The position numbers and the translations under genes are program-made. DNA of 64,000 nt from contig JTDE01000037.1 of assembly GCA_014338405.1 (NCBI GenBank), positions 245,365 through 309,364 on the forward strand. The letters are read 5' to 3'. Below, one piece after another: positions 13,301-24,789 of the stretch. The stretch comes from Paragonimus skrjabini miyazakii (Eukaryota > Platyhelminthes > Trematoda > Plagiorchiida > Troglotrematidae). A model generated the notes under the pieces. That model ran no database searches and was not told the DNA's origin. It worked only from the letters and a program-made list of their open reading frames with translations. The first letter of the stretch is position 1, and each line of letters starts with the position of its first letter.

Positions 13301-15004
13301 CTTTTAGCCATCCGGTTCACTAGCCATTCCGATAGATTCCATCGACCCAGAATGTCAAAAGCACCATACGTAGGGCTACCAGAGAAGCACCAAAATAGGT
13401 CCGGTATAAAAAAAGGAAGACAAACCTGGTGTAAAATATTTCGAGGACCCTAGCGCTCTTATTGGGGCACCTAAAACCTTCGCGTAACAGGGTAAACTGT
13501 GTCATGTCGTGGTGCCGTCAGAGATATTATGTGGCATTTTTGTGGTCTAATTACCAACCTTCAATCCACCGAGCAATGTTGACATTGCTGCTTACTGTCC
13601 ACGACTGCCAATTCTCCAGGAGAACCTAATTGTTTCTTAGTTAGCCTAAACGTAAACGGTTTTACTTAACTCCGCCGCCTGGTGACCCTACCGATGACGA
13701 TTAGCTGGCTCCCTTGCTTACCCAGTCTTTAACAAACTAAGTTAGTTGGGATGTAGAAATCTGTGGCCACCAAAGTGAACTGTAGTCTGTTGGTACGACA
13801 TTTTGATGATATTTCTAGTTTAGCAGAAATTACAAGGTTTGTTCAGACATAATAAATAACCTTCTGGTCATCTCTTATCGATGGACGACTGTATCCTTGA
13901 GTAACTACCATTAATTATCCTTGCAATTATCGCCTAATTATCCTTTCGTGTATATTTATCTAGCGTTTACAGCAATAGCAAGTCAACAGACGAACGAGTC
14001 ATCTTTAATTTTTGTAGCGTAGATGCTCCAATCGATCATATAAACAAAATAGTGCTGTCACTATATTAGCGTGATATGGCAGGAATGGCGATGCCTGTTG
14101 GCATGCACCAGATGTCATAACGAGAGACGCGTTACCGACTCTGCATTATTTGGGATAATGTCCGAAGAGACTGCATGACTATGGTCATTCCTACTCCATA
14201 TGGGCATACCTGAGTGTTGAGTACCATGCACTTATATCAGTATATCAACGCGTAGAGCAAAACAAACTTATCCTGTATGCTGCGCATACGGTGATACTTC
14301 CACCAGTCTGTTTATCACATATGCTGATCCACTATGAGTACGTTACCCATGTTGTGCGGTCATCGGACGCCATAAACGTATGCTAACACACCGTGGGAAA
14401 CAGTAGTCGAACAAAAGTCAACTGGTACAACTGCTGACTACCACGAAAATACCATCAACTTCGAAAACGCCACCCCATTAAAGGCGCGATGTCACAAATC
14501 CAGCCAGAACATCATAACGTGCATACGGGGACGAAGAGCTCACTCTCCTATTAGTCCCAGTTGAGGGTAATATGGGGCGTCGAATTCACCAGCTGCCCAT
14601 AATTTGTCTGCTTCAAACGACGTAGAAACGGTGACTGCTAGTAGGTCAAAAATTTGCAGTATGCGTAGAAAACGAATTTCTCTTCCCCACCAGATTGTAC
14701 TGCTGACCAATGTCGCATGATATCGAATGGTGTGGTACATAATGGCCATCGCTTTTGAGATGTTACTCAGCACATTTCTTTACTACGACCTACAACACAG
14801 GGTATGCACGTGGGTAGAGATAGAATAACGTACTTGAGTGATTTACTGCGTAACAGTTGTCCTTGAATTCCCCTCTTGCATGCAATTGCATTAGTATTGA
14901 ACACCTCCATTTTTATTAACAAGAACATTTGTTCAAAATAGTCAATGTTGATTAACCGTGGTAAGGGGTATTTAAAATTTAGACGGCTTAGCATTTTAAG
15001 GATA
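13301..15004. other. No identifiable gene; moderately GC-raised
   Basis: Roughly 14050-14800 is somewhat richer in G+C than the window average and may hold an old element, but no conserved motif is readable in any frame. Short open frames at 14540-14773 and 14767-14994 (both minus) are unrecognised. Confidence 0.4.
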
Positions 15005-15310
15005 AGCGATATATGACATATTTGAGCGAATCCGTGAGTATTACCCAGCCTGGATCACAAGAAAATTACCAGCGTAATTGTGGCACACCTTGTTGATACA
15101 CAACATACTGTCAACCTGGACTCCGATTTTCTTCCGATTTACCGAGTCAGCGGCGGTCACTCAAAAAATGTCAGATGCCAAATTTTGGCCACAGCTGAAG
15201 CGATCGGAATTCGACTAAATAATTCATCTTGTTCGCATATACGTGTTTTGTTCAGGCGTTGTAATTGTCATGGCCAACCACTCACACCATGACCGATCAA
15301 AGCGTCAAAA
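15005..15310 (+). pseudogene. Penelope-like element, GIY-YIG endonuclease C-terminal fragment (PLE-3)
   Basis: Two frames together match the C-terminal part of the PLE polyprotein. ERIREYYPAW at 15024-15053 corresponds to SDRVREHHPAW in the PLE at 49.4 kb. After a one-base frameshift near 15060, SVIVAHLVDTQHTVNLDSDF and then ATAEAIGIRLNNSSC follow, matching VIVVHLTDSNHSV and LTVAEAISIQLHNSDLC there. The end CNCHGQPL aligns with the usual LNLPW-type terminus. PLEs copy themselves by reverse transcription and use the GIY-YIG nuclease to nick the target. Only about 95 codons of an element normally over 600 codons long remain, and the reverse transcriptase and GIY-YIG catalytic N-part are absent. 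The match is inferred from alignment within this window and family knowledge. Confidence 0.75.
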
Positions 15311-15499
15311 TTGTGACATAATCGTATCAAAATTTGTCTTCGTGTGTGCTTATAACGAATCTGCCCTAACCTGAACTTGTCATATGCTTTTGTTCGTTTC
15401 GCCCTGGCAACTCTGTTGTACAAAAAATGTTATGTAATTGGCCTGATGCTGAATAACCGAAAAAAAATGTATTCGCTACACCATTTTTTTTACTATCCT

Positions 15500-15650
15500 G
15501 GCTTCGTAGCTCAGCTGGTAGAGCATTTGTAGCGTTTGGATGTGTTGTTTGTGACGGTGGTTCGAATCCAGCTGAGGTCCAGATGTTTCGCAATAGGGTC
15601 TCTTCTAGACTACCCTGGGGATTTTTAATCACCTGTGGCATTGTTTGAAC
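15500..15650 (+). repeat. tRNA-derived SINE, family 2, copy 1
   Basis: A tRNA-like head is followed by a shared non-tRNA body. The A box TAGCTCAGCTGGTAGAGC is at 15507-15524 and the B box GGTTCGAATCC at 15559-15569, an arrangement that makes an internal RNA polymerase III promoter. The body after the B box (GAGGTCCAGATGTTTCGCAA and on to TCTCTTCTA) is also present at 25.85 kb on the other strand, which shows this is a dispersed repeat and not a single tRNA gene. The anticodon region is not cleanly foldable in this copy. The 3' end is uncertain; similarity was traced only to about 15610. Confidence 0.75.
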
Positions 15651-17649
15651 TCAGCAATGTTTCCCTAAGTGTTTATTATGAATACATAAAACGGAGAAAA
15701 TGGAAAATTGGATGACAGATAGACAACTGCTATCTGTCTTAAGTTTGTGTGTTTGAGGATTCAAAGAAGTTCCAATTACTTTCTAACCTGTTAATGAAAA
15801 CAAATGAGGTGACCATATCACACTAAACCGTCGCAGTTGTATTTCAGTTTGTACATATTGAGTACGGGGAAAATAACTTTGTCGCTCGACAGCTACAAGT
15901 ATACGAAAGTCAATCTTAAAAAGCCAAGGAAACGAAGGATATTAAACACCAAGGTTATTGGACAGAAGATTGTAGCGACCGACTCAATGAACTCTTCGGT
16001 TAATATGTTGGACGATGTTAGATATATTCCGCTGGTGGTATATGAACCTCGCAATTTATCGTAGAGCATTCAAGGCAGCAAAAACTGTGAAACCGGACTG
16101 AAGGTCAGTGATTCCTTGGAACACTTGAATCAATTCGCATCATATATGGCAGGCCTACTATCACGCACATAGATAGTTGCTAATTTGTGCATTTTAATTA
16201 AATCCCATTGGTCTGGATTATGGTTGTCTTCTTTACGAACTGTCTCAGTAAGGCCGCTGCGATAAAACTGAGTGCCAATTCTCACCCAACAACTCGTTTA
16301 AGTCGTTTTCTTTTCGATATACTTTTCATTCGCTGGAACTAATAATGTAATATATATTCATATTAAGCTCATTATCGGTCGAAATGGTGTCAGTCACTGT
16401 GCAGTAAGTGTGGTCCAGACAGAAAGATGAATGAAATGGACCGTATTACATAACGGCTTTAGTATCCTTCTGTCTTCCGTTAAACTTGCCAACCTAGTGT
16501 CTGCCATAGTTCGAATGCCAAACGAAGGTGGACTCTGTTGGCAGCCTCGTGCCAAAATCACTCATTTTAGTTCCGAAAATGCTTCTTAACTTAACGAACT
16601 CAATCGTTCAGTGGACTTGAGATCCATATTATAGTTGTCTTGTTTTCATTATGTGCGTCACATACGAGGTACCTTTGCTGTTCTATTTGATTTCTCAAAT
16701 GGACTTGTGTGTTACTGCGGACGTTTTATAACACGTATTTAGTGCTAGACGGTCGATTAACATATCTCCAGCACACTTTACTGTTCTTACGAACCATATC
16801 AGTATCATTTATAGCTGTTTGTTTCAAAAGGTCTGGCATTACATAAAACTTTCGAAATTCGAAATGTTTACGGCTGTTTTCGGTTACGCATTATTAAATG
16901 ACAGTTAAGTCTCTCTGTCGAAAAAATTGCGTTGCATGCAGTTTTCTCTTCCACTATCCCTGTAGAGCAATAATAAATTTAACGAACTCATTAAGGTGAC
17001 GGTGAAACAGTATAAACTAGTGTTGTTACATCAACATTATAACTTAGCAGTGCTCTGATTTTATTGTTAGGAAAGCACTGTACACAAGTAGAAATGTAGT
17101 CATGACTAAAGCGTGTCTAAAAAGTGGTCTGTAGTTCACACGTTTTATGGATGTGAAATGTTTCGGTTTAAAACGTATATCGCAGCAGTTAGGCGAGTGA
17201 ACAAATCTGGCTAATCTTACTTTTGTTTCTTCAAGTTTGTACGCGAACGAAATAAGAAATAACATCTTTGTTTTACTGTCCACTGTATTTAGAGTGATCG
17301 TTTTTAACAGAAGACAATTTCACATTGATCACCACAAAAACTCGAGCACGGACTTTGCATTCAAATAAGTTTTTCCTTCATGTCAATCCAAAACTAAGGA
17401 CTTGTTTAGATTTCCGCTCCTAAAATATAACCTGTCGTTAATGCGTATCTTAGTCCACGTATAAATTTGCGCTCCATCGATTGTACATGTGAGACTGGTC
17501 TGCTAAATATGAAATAATCCAAATCACCGAAGTTCTGCGAATGACTAAGTCCGTGATAACTTGTGAATCTAACAAATTTAAACTACACGACCACATGGTT
17601 ATCAACTGTAATTAACAGAACGTTTCTGTTTATTTTTTTCTCAATATAA
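15651..17649. other. No identifiable element; one candidate exon listed separately
   Basis: Apart from the 15847-16064 frame I see only short open frames (for example 17044-17283 minus) without known motifs, and no repeats. Confidence 0.4.
15847..16064 (+). CDS. Candidate 3'-terminal exon, unknown protein
   Basis: A 3' splice-site-like sequence (GTTGTATTTCAG, ending at 15846) is followed by about 72 open codons ending in TAG at 16062-16064. The predicted peptide has a basic cluster KKPRKRR that resembles a nuclear-localisation signal, then a serine- and asparagine-rich stretch and IPLVVYEPRNLS at the end. No protein family is recognised. The frame has no ATG of its own at the start, so it makes sense only as an exon. 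Stretches of this length occur by chance in DNA of this composition, so the call is tentative. Confidence 0.2.
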
Positions 17650-17795
17650 TTGAGTAATGAGAACGACAAACTAGCGAACAAGACTTGTTTTCTGTGCCTG
17701 ATCACCAGGCTAATTAAAACACATTAAATATGAAGACAGTAACTGGGGTGAGTTAGAAAAATGGTCAATAGAGGTTATGGACGGCGTGTTTGTTA

Positions 17796-18485
17796 TCAGT
17801 TACCCAATCGCTGTTCCAAATCATTGGCTTGATTGATTGTGGGCCAGGGGAGGTTAAAGTTCCGCAAGAACTTCTTCTGAGCACAGAGATCAGGGTTGCG
17901 GAATCTGATACTAATGGCCTCGGCAACGGTCAACATTCGGAATCTCACCACTTTTAATCGATTCCTTAGTATACTGCAAATAATCGGAAAAGCGTCCTTC
18001 TTACTGACCGAATGATTAGAGTGAGTCAACTGAGCAACAATCGCGCTTGAAACCGTTTTAGTCACACCACTGTTCAACCATGGAGGAGGATGTTTACTGC
18101 AAATAATCGGAAAAGCGTCCTTCTTACTGACCGAATGATTAGAGTGAGTCAACTGAACAACAATCGCGCTTGAAACCGTTTTAGTCACACCACTGTTCAA
18201 CCATGGAGGAGGATGTTTACGCACTCTGTCAGACAATCGCCTTGTAGTACGACCAGTGTATGATACTCGACACGAGCAAACAAATGAGTACACACAATAA
18301 CTGGTTGTAGAACATGGAAGTTTGTCTGTAAGTTGTGACATGATAATGGGTGTTGAACGGAGCCTCACGCACAATTGAGCGGCGAACTGGGTTGTTTCGA
18401 CTGGCATTTTGAGCCTTCTTGAGATAACTCCAGCCGTAGGATCTCCCTTGAAAGGAAGACTAATAAATGCAAGTTTCTTATTCAC
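17796..18485 (-). pseudogene. PLE GIY-YIG endonuclease ORF, with internal 41-residue duplication
   Basis: The 229-codon frame encodes the C-terminal third of a PLE polyprotein. It starts with VNKKLAFISLPFKGDP, the linker typical after the reverse transcriptase. CVYSFVCSCRVSYTGRTTRR is the GIY-YIG motif region (the YIG part reads YTG), and RLSDRVRKH carries the conserved arginine. The downstream region ends in LTVAEAISIRFRNPDLC and NLPWP. A 41-residue block, KHPPPWLNSGVTK to FPIICS, is present twice in tandem. Upstream, 18620-18486 continues the homology (TLQTELDFLQEVFLQNGYPA) but has a stop and a frameshift before this frame. The protein would act in the nucleus to nick target DNA, but the copy lacks a reverse transcriptase and is a pseudogene. 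Confidence 0.8.
17972..18217 (-). repeat. Tandem in-frame duplication, 2 x 123 bp
   Basis: Bases 17972-18094 and 18095-18217 are the same 123-bp unit with one visible difference (G at 18034, A at 18157). The unit is exactly 41 codons, so the reading frame is kept. The related element at 49.4 kb has only one unit, so the duplication is derived and recent compared with the rest of the copy. Confidence 0.9.
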
Positions 18486-18628
18486 AAAGGGTTATTCACA
18501 GAGGCTTAAGTTTCAACTCTACCGTCTGCATCGCCCTCTGAATGAAGCGCGCTGGATAGCCATTCTGCAAGAACACTTCTTGTAGAAAGTCCAGCTCAGT
18601 TTGTAGGGTATCAGGGGTGCAGATCTTA

Positions 18629-18725
18629 AGTTACTGTCTTCATATTTATTGTGTTGTAATTAGCCTGATGATCAAACACAGAAAACAAGTATTGTTTGCT
18701 ACTTTGCCGTTCTCATGACTTCATT
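18629..18725. repeat. Inverted tail of PLE-1 (pairs with 17650-17744)
   Basis: This segment begins AGTTACTGTCTTCATATTTA and runs through GTAATTAGCCTGATGATC. The reverse complement of 17744-17650 begins identically. The two arms enclose the GIY-YIG ORF, so a transcript through the locus could form a long stem. Similarity of the plus-strand segment to the 49.8-kb tail continues to about 18760. Confidence 0.85.
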
Positions 18726-18879
18726 GGGCTGTTTCCAACGAATTAAATAATCGGTTAAATCGAACGCTATTCAAACAGGGTCGTGTTCGGACGTTCCATT
18801 CTGTCATGTCTATATGAGCTTACCGGAACTGTGGCAAGACTGTAATCTCAAAAGCACGAGGACCGGATTGCTAGTTACT

Positions 18880-18990
18880 ATTCGGACGCGGTCGCACAAC
18901 ACCAGTTAGATCTAGTTAAAGCGGAACTTGAGTCTAAGACTTTCCGTTGAAGTGGACTAGCCTAAAGGCTTATCTGCATGTGATGATTAC
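18880..18990 (+). repeat. Hammerhead-SINE relic (copy F)
   Basis: GCGGAACTTGAGTCTAAGAC at 18921-18940 aligns with the GCGAAACTCGAGTCTAGTGC ribozyme segment. The next 35 bases, ending in CCTAAAGGCTTATCTG at 18961-18976, align with the copy at the start of the window. The upstream half of the ribozyme is barely recognisable. This is an old member of the same family with the AGGCTTATCTG tail. Confidence 0.45.
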
Positions 18991-21900
18991 GATGTAGTGG
19001 AAGTGATTTTCAAGTTGACTTGGGTTATATCCCAGGGCTTTCGTTAACTACTGAGTTAAAACATATGACGAGTTTTCAGGTATGATAATCAAACTATATC
19101 CAATCGCCACAACACTTTATCATTTTAAAAAATTACCGGTTAAAAGGCATTGGAGCATGATCAATTTCACAGTCAACCCGGTGATTCTGGTAGTAAAAGG
19201 TAGCAAAAAGTTTCGACAAATTCTCCTACTTCAAATAATCTCAGATTGAGCGTTAGCCTACTCAAACTGACTTCTAGAGCAATAGACAGAATCACGCATG
19301 TTAAACAACTCTTATAAACATTCTAGAAAATTAATCAATGTTATGCTGCATTTGCTATTTCCAGTCAGTAATTAGACGGAGTTCATTATTCCTACGGGCT
19401 TACTTTCTCTAATTATAAAGTTTATCCACGTCTGACAAACAATGTTATGCTTTCGGGTGCTGTCTGCATGACACTAGCAAGAGATTTGTTATCTTAAGTG
19501 AGCAAAACTATCCCCCATTTTCTTACGTTGAGAGTGATGATTGTTTTAGGTAAGTCGACTAATCAAAAGGAGTAGTTTGCTTAGTCTAAATATTCGACGC
19601 AACTAAGTCTCAGAAACTGAAAACATTTCCAATGTTTTAATTTATCTCTCTAGAGGAACGTTCATTTTTAATGATACTAACGACGTCATTTTGGTTCGAG
19701 TTAGTCCGGATAACGGAAGAAGCATTACACTTAAGAATGCTAGTGTTGGTCCAGTGTATTCGCAATCAACCGTGAGAATGAGACAGGATTAACTAAAATT
19801 ATATATAGTATAGTGCATATCTCCTTGCTAAAACGCGGTCTGCAATTAAAGTAGTTAGTGATAATTCATTTCACCGCATCTATTCACAACACATTCTAAC
19901 ATACTACTCAATATGTTTTTCTTATCAGAGCTACTCACCTGATACTTTCGTAACACTATTTGAAGTTGAATATTGAGCACGCTTCTACTTATAAAACGGC
20001 CAATTGTTTTGACAGCTGTATGCACACGAATGCACATCCTGGGGAGCATTTTTGTTCTGGTCATTCTTCTATCTTTTTTACACGCATCTTATAGTTAACA
20101 AGTAAAGAAACTTAACTGACAACGTTCTATTTATTTTTCACTAGATAACTTCGGATTATCTTTCTTTTTGTTAGATGCATTCATTATGTGTTCATTTAAT
20201 CAGCAAACAAAAGTGGGAATTTACTACATAGATCATTCTTTAACAGCTGACAAGAAAATTCGTAAACGCTGATTTGCGATCGACTAACAGATATCTTTTT
20301 CATCCAGTGTACGTGAACGACGCTCAAAATGAATGGAAGTTATCGAATTCCTACATATTTTTTAGTCAGCCGTTTTCGAGAACAGGTATTAGACTTAAGC
20401 TTTGCTCCTGCTGGAGCTCCCCAATAAGTCATATCTTTACTACGGAACGTGAGAACTTTGCCAACTTTTTACGAAGCACTCGTGTTGAACACTGCGTAAG
20501 ATCCAACTATTGTGTATGACCATCCAGCCACATTCACTTGTTAGCAACGTTCAGATTGCTCGATCGACTCGACAGGAGACACAGTAAATGTGCTGTTAAC
20601 TCAAGTTGATGCTCCCATGGTTAGAATCTATCTCCAGGTGGTAGACACAGAAATCCTTAAACTGGTGAGGGATATTTTTGAATCCTGGTAATTAGTATGG
20701 GATTTGGTTGATATAAGTTGAACAACATTTAAGGCTGAACTTATTAGTGTTTTTTCCTTAGAATTACTTGCAGTACTTTTGAATACCACACCCCTAACCT
20801 TGAAAGTTATCCAGTCTTTTACACATTACTGTGATACAATATATCGCAATACTTTTTCAACTAACTCAGTAGGTTATGATTTACCATAAGGAAATATCTT
20901 TCTACACTAGCTAAATAACGATTACCTTTCCAGACTTCACTACGACAACCACGTGATCTCATACAGACTTGCGGTCTACTGTAGAAAATTAGTTGGACGC
21001 ACTTTCCATTTACCTCGAAACCTCAAGGTATAATTTTTGTCATGTTCCTTTCAATTTGATCTGTGTGGGGTTTGACTCCGATAGTTTCTTTTTGTTTTTA
21101 GGATAACCTTCAATCCATCCGTGGAGTCACAAATACCAGTAAAATCACTTACTTGACAAGTAGGTATACCTCAGAGATGCTTAAACTAGTTTAAATTAGA
21201 ATTATAAGACTCACTGACCAATATACTTATTTAATGAACTACAACATTTCTGCCACAATAAAGGAAGGTTTTATGGCAGTTTTCTTGTGAAAGATGAAAG
21301 TATCCATAACGCGGAACATTATTTAGTTCTTCGACACATCAGTATGAACTTCGTCCCCTCCTCTTTGAAGGCACGCATCAAAACAATAACAGTGAATTTT
21401 TGCTGGTTCTCCTGCGAAACAGATTACATTCGTTTGGAGTCAATCACACTAGTCTCCATGGTAGTTAACCAGTTACCTGTCTGCTTGTTGTTGTAATCCC
21501 CACGTTTAACCCTGATCTGAGTTCAATTGAACTTGATATCCTTGTTGATCTATACAGTACCTTTATTCCTTTTATATAGGCTTTTCGAGCAATAAGTTTT
21601 TATCTCTGGCTGCAGCCAATCCAAGACTGTGTGGTGAGCTCACCTTATTGGTTGATAAATTAATACTGACCTGTGTGTTGTTCTTATAGTTTCGTAACCT
21701 ATATTACGAATTCACTGATAATAATGCAGTTTCGACTAACTGTTCAGTAGAATGATATTGTCAGCCAGATACAAAATGTGAACCGTAATTGCCACGCTAC
21801 ACGTTTGCTGCTATGTAGACATGGTTTCCCCAAGTTAGATGTGTCAGTCTCCTAGCATAATTCACGTTCATATTCAGCAAAGGTAGATGATTCGGACGTG

Positions 21901-23648
21901 TGGATTGTTAGACAATTTATCAGCACATTTACTTGTATGATTAGAACAATACGAGAACAAAAGATAAATAAACCAAACTGACCTACAGTAAAAATTTCCG
22001 TTTCAGGTTTTACAAAGTTTTTATGTGGTCATTCTGTGGAGAGATTGCAAATACTAGGACACAGTAGAGATACTCGGTGAAAACTGGGTGCACCGAAGTT
22101 CTCTGAAATCAGTTAAGTGTTTCAAGGATTATTGAGGACAGAAAACAGCGAAAAACCATGCGTTATTTTAATGAATAAGTTTCAAACTATATTCCTGTAA
22201 ATATCTGGTGTTTTGCAGTGAATATAGTATAATGTCTCCTGCAGTATGAAACCACTTATCTGAAATCGAGCATTACTAAACAGCATTATGAACAGTTTCA
22301 TTTTGATAAACTGTTAGACCAAGTTAACTCAGAAATAAATGTCCAATATCCTGAAAATGTGCGCAGTAATAGTTTTCAGTAAGTTTCATATTATATTTCC
22401 GTAACGGCCAAACTTTATTCGTTCTATTTGAGTACCACATTTTCTTCACACTGGTGTATTCGATCAGCCAACACAATACTGCAATTATATTTAGACTAGG
22501 ATGCTATGAATAGCTAATGATCTCTCTTTGTCAGTATTAATCTGCTTATAGAAATAAAACTCTTTAGAAGCCAAGATATAAATTTCGCTGGCGGTTTGGA
22601 TTGAACACTGTTGGTCACTACATCACCCATCCTTGAATAAGCATAAAGTGTTTACTCAAGCAAACTGAATGAGAACTACTATGTAGAGTTTTGGACCAAA
22701 CCAACACGCTTGGAATATGGAGAAGTTGGAAAAGGCGATCCATCAAACCAAACTGTCCAAACTACGCGGATTTCTTATAAAAACATACCTAGACGGAGGC
22801 ACGCCTACAGTTTTGCTGGTGCTTGTTTGTGACTGAGTGTGTAATCCTATCTGTTTTTGCCGAGACTTATACAAGCACATCAGCTGCTTCTGTGTTCTAC
22901 TTAAAATGATTTTTTTATGCTGTGATATGTCAAAACAGAATTTGTGTTTACCGGCTGTTTTTTTAACTTGTGCAGCTTAAAACCTGATCACATTCATCGT
23001 GCACTTTGTCTACCAGTTTGTCTGTCAGTGTGCAAGGCTAAATGAGACAACTGATTGTTACGGGTAGACACTTTCGATTGACTGACTGACTGGTTCAGAA
23101 GCCGGACAACGTTGGAGACAATTTCAGAATATTGCACGCTTCCGTGATCATTATGCTAAAGTTTTATGAAGTTGAGTTAGAACGGAAGTGATTGAGAGAA
23201 CTGGAATGCTTCGTAAATTTCAACTGTAGACTGGTTTAAATATAACTAGCTGCATCAGTCATATAGCGCTTGATATACGTATATATATATATGTATTGAT
23301 AGTGAATGCTGTTCACAACTCAGACTGTAGTTTAATTGGTATAGCGATTTGTGTTACAAAAATCTTGGGGGGGGAATGCTGCAAATACAAATAGGATATT
23401 TTTGACCCGAAATAAAAAGCACATTAATTTTGTTTCGATCATATTAGATTGAAAACATGATCAGATCCATAAGACTGAAGCTTCCAGTAGAAATGTATCA
23501 ACATTTTTAAAGTTTCAAACATCTCTAGTTGTTCTTAAAAGATATGTTAATTCGCAGTAATAATTTTGTAGAGGCCACACACCTGATATCAACGTTTTCT
23601 TTATCACCTACATGTAATCGGGTCATCAAATTTGGAGCTTCATCCTAG
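18991..23648. other. AT-rich region without identifiable gene or element
   Basis: Only short open frames (69-81 codons at 19855-20064, 20274-20519 and 21287-21496) are present and none has a known motif. An AT microsatellite (about ten TA steps) lies at 23277-23296 and a run of eight G at 23368-23375. Confidence 0.5.
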
Positions 23649-23930
23649 ATGTTGACTAAAGGTGATCAGATGATGAAAACTGAGAAAACTTTTCAATCCT
23701 CAATAGTTTGGTTGTTGTGCATTACGCTACTGACAGGGGATGTGGGTTATCCCCATAGACTTCCGACTAATCACCCAAAACTACCAGAAGACAGACATCT
23801 ATCGTCATTAAACCGAAATCGAAATTTTGCACCGGATATTATCGTCCAGTCGCAGAATTATCCACTGAAAATATCCGGTCGTTTTCGACGAAAAATAATT
23901 ATCTCAAATGTTTCTGCCTTAGTACTTTAA
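23649..23930 (+). CDS. Candidate small secreted protein or signal-peptide exon
   Basis: A 93-codon frame opens with a true ATG; ATGATG at 23670 is an alternative start. After KTEKTFQSS it encodes a hydrophobic core IVWLLCITLLTG, followed by DVGYPH, which has the layout of a signal peptide with cleavage near GDVG. The remainder is hydrophilic, rich in Pro, Asn and Arg, and ends near the dibasic-rich GRFRRK. Flukes have many short secreted proteins with such first exons, but no family is recognised and no splice sites are convincing. Chance origin cannot be excluded. Confidence 0.25.
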   Translation: MLTKGDQMMKTEKTFQSSIVWLLCITLLTGDVGYPHRLPTNHPKLPEDRHLSSLNRNRNFAPDIIVQSQNYPLKISGRFRRKIIISNVSALVL

Positions 23931-23984
23931 GATCAAATCACCATCTGAACGATCTAGAAAATCCAACCCATTTCTCTCGGTTAG

Positions 23985-24188
23985 CTAGCTAGCATCTCCT
24001 GCCTGGATTGATGCACCATCATTTTTGGGTATGAGGATGTTCACATGACTACTGAGTGGTTTACCTTTCACATTTTTCGCTCGTTCCACTCTACCATCCT
24101 GCAACAAGAATTGTACGTCATCAATAAGCATATGAGAATAAGCAGAAGTACAACAAGTACGAAATTTTGCCCCTCTGGATAACTAGTA
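23985..24188 (-). CDS. Unrecognised protein-like ORF, 67 codons
   Basis: The frame runs from just after a TAG at 24189 to a TAG at 23985-23987. The peptide includes SAYSHMLIDDVQFLLQDGRV and then KGKPLSSHVNILIPKNDG, which looks like folded-protein sequence. Inside it, TTCTTGTTGCAG (ending at 24100) resembles a 3' splice site and AAAGGTAAAC (around 24063) a 5' splice site. These could define a 34-nt micro-exon, a class common in schistosomes; this is speculative. I could not assign it to any family; a retroelement remnant is the main alternative. Confidence 0.2.
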
Positions 24189-24789
24189 TTAGCCAAAGGC
24201 ACGTAAACTATCGGCATAGACAATTGAGCAGTGCTAGCCAGGGTAAATTGTTTAATAAATCTTGGACGGGCAGAGCTTCTTTTGGCGCTGTTTTTAGGTG
24301 AATGCAGGTGCGAGAAAGCTCACCGGTCTCAACAGCCCCTGTTCACTTCTTCCTTCACGATACGCGTTTTACTTAGAGCTCTGGGTGAGAGAAAAGCTGA
24401 AAAAATCACCTAGCCTGCGCACTGAAGTTATATTTGCCATGAAGTGTATGTATATTATGAGGTCTGACGAAGACCACGTTCACACTCGCGAGTGGCTCGT
24501 AAGGTCTATCAAGTTACTGGATACTTATCTACTAAACCTCCAGACCACCACCCAGTTCTTTTGGACAATGACGCTTTTTGGCAAAGCTGAATTTACGTTT
24601 TTGTGAATACTTACTACGCAATCTAGACGGAAACCAAATATTTTATTTAGGGGGAATTTTAATCGACGATATACCGATAACACGGTCGAAATAATTATCC
24701 CTCCTGTACAATGAACTTGGGGTTTATAAGGATAGTTCCCTTCTGACTATATCTCACAATTTCACCAGGCAAGTTTCTAACCTGTGGAA

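Larger units (their letters stand above)
17650..18725 (-). mobile_element. 5'-truncated Penelope-like element with inverted terminal tails (PLE-1)
   Basis: Read on the minus strand, the order is: a tail copy in inverted orientation (18725-18629), the end of the reverse-transcriptase-linked region (18620-18486), the GIY-YIG ORF (18485-17796), a short 3' region, and the same tail in normal orientation (17744-17650). The two tails are about 95 bp and roughly 85% identical by eye. The same tail follows the GIY-YIG ORF of the 47.7-49.9 kb element (49766-49850), which shows that it is part of the element. PLEs are known for variable terminal repeats, including inverted partial ones formed during reverse transcription. 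The reverse transcriptase is missing, so this copy cannot move by itself. Confidence 0.8.

Noticed and set aside
18660..18690. Hammerhead-like CTGATGA...GAAA in the PLE tail
   Set aside because: The nine bases between do not form stem II in any of the three tail copies, and stem III does not fit, although PLEs can carry hammerheads.
23277..23296. Short TA microsatellite
   Set aside because: Ordinary simple repeat without wider structure.
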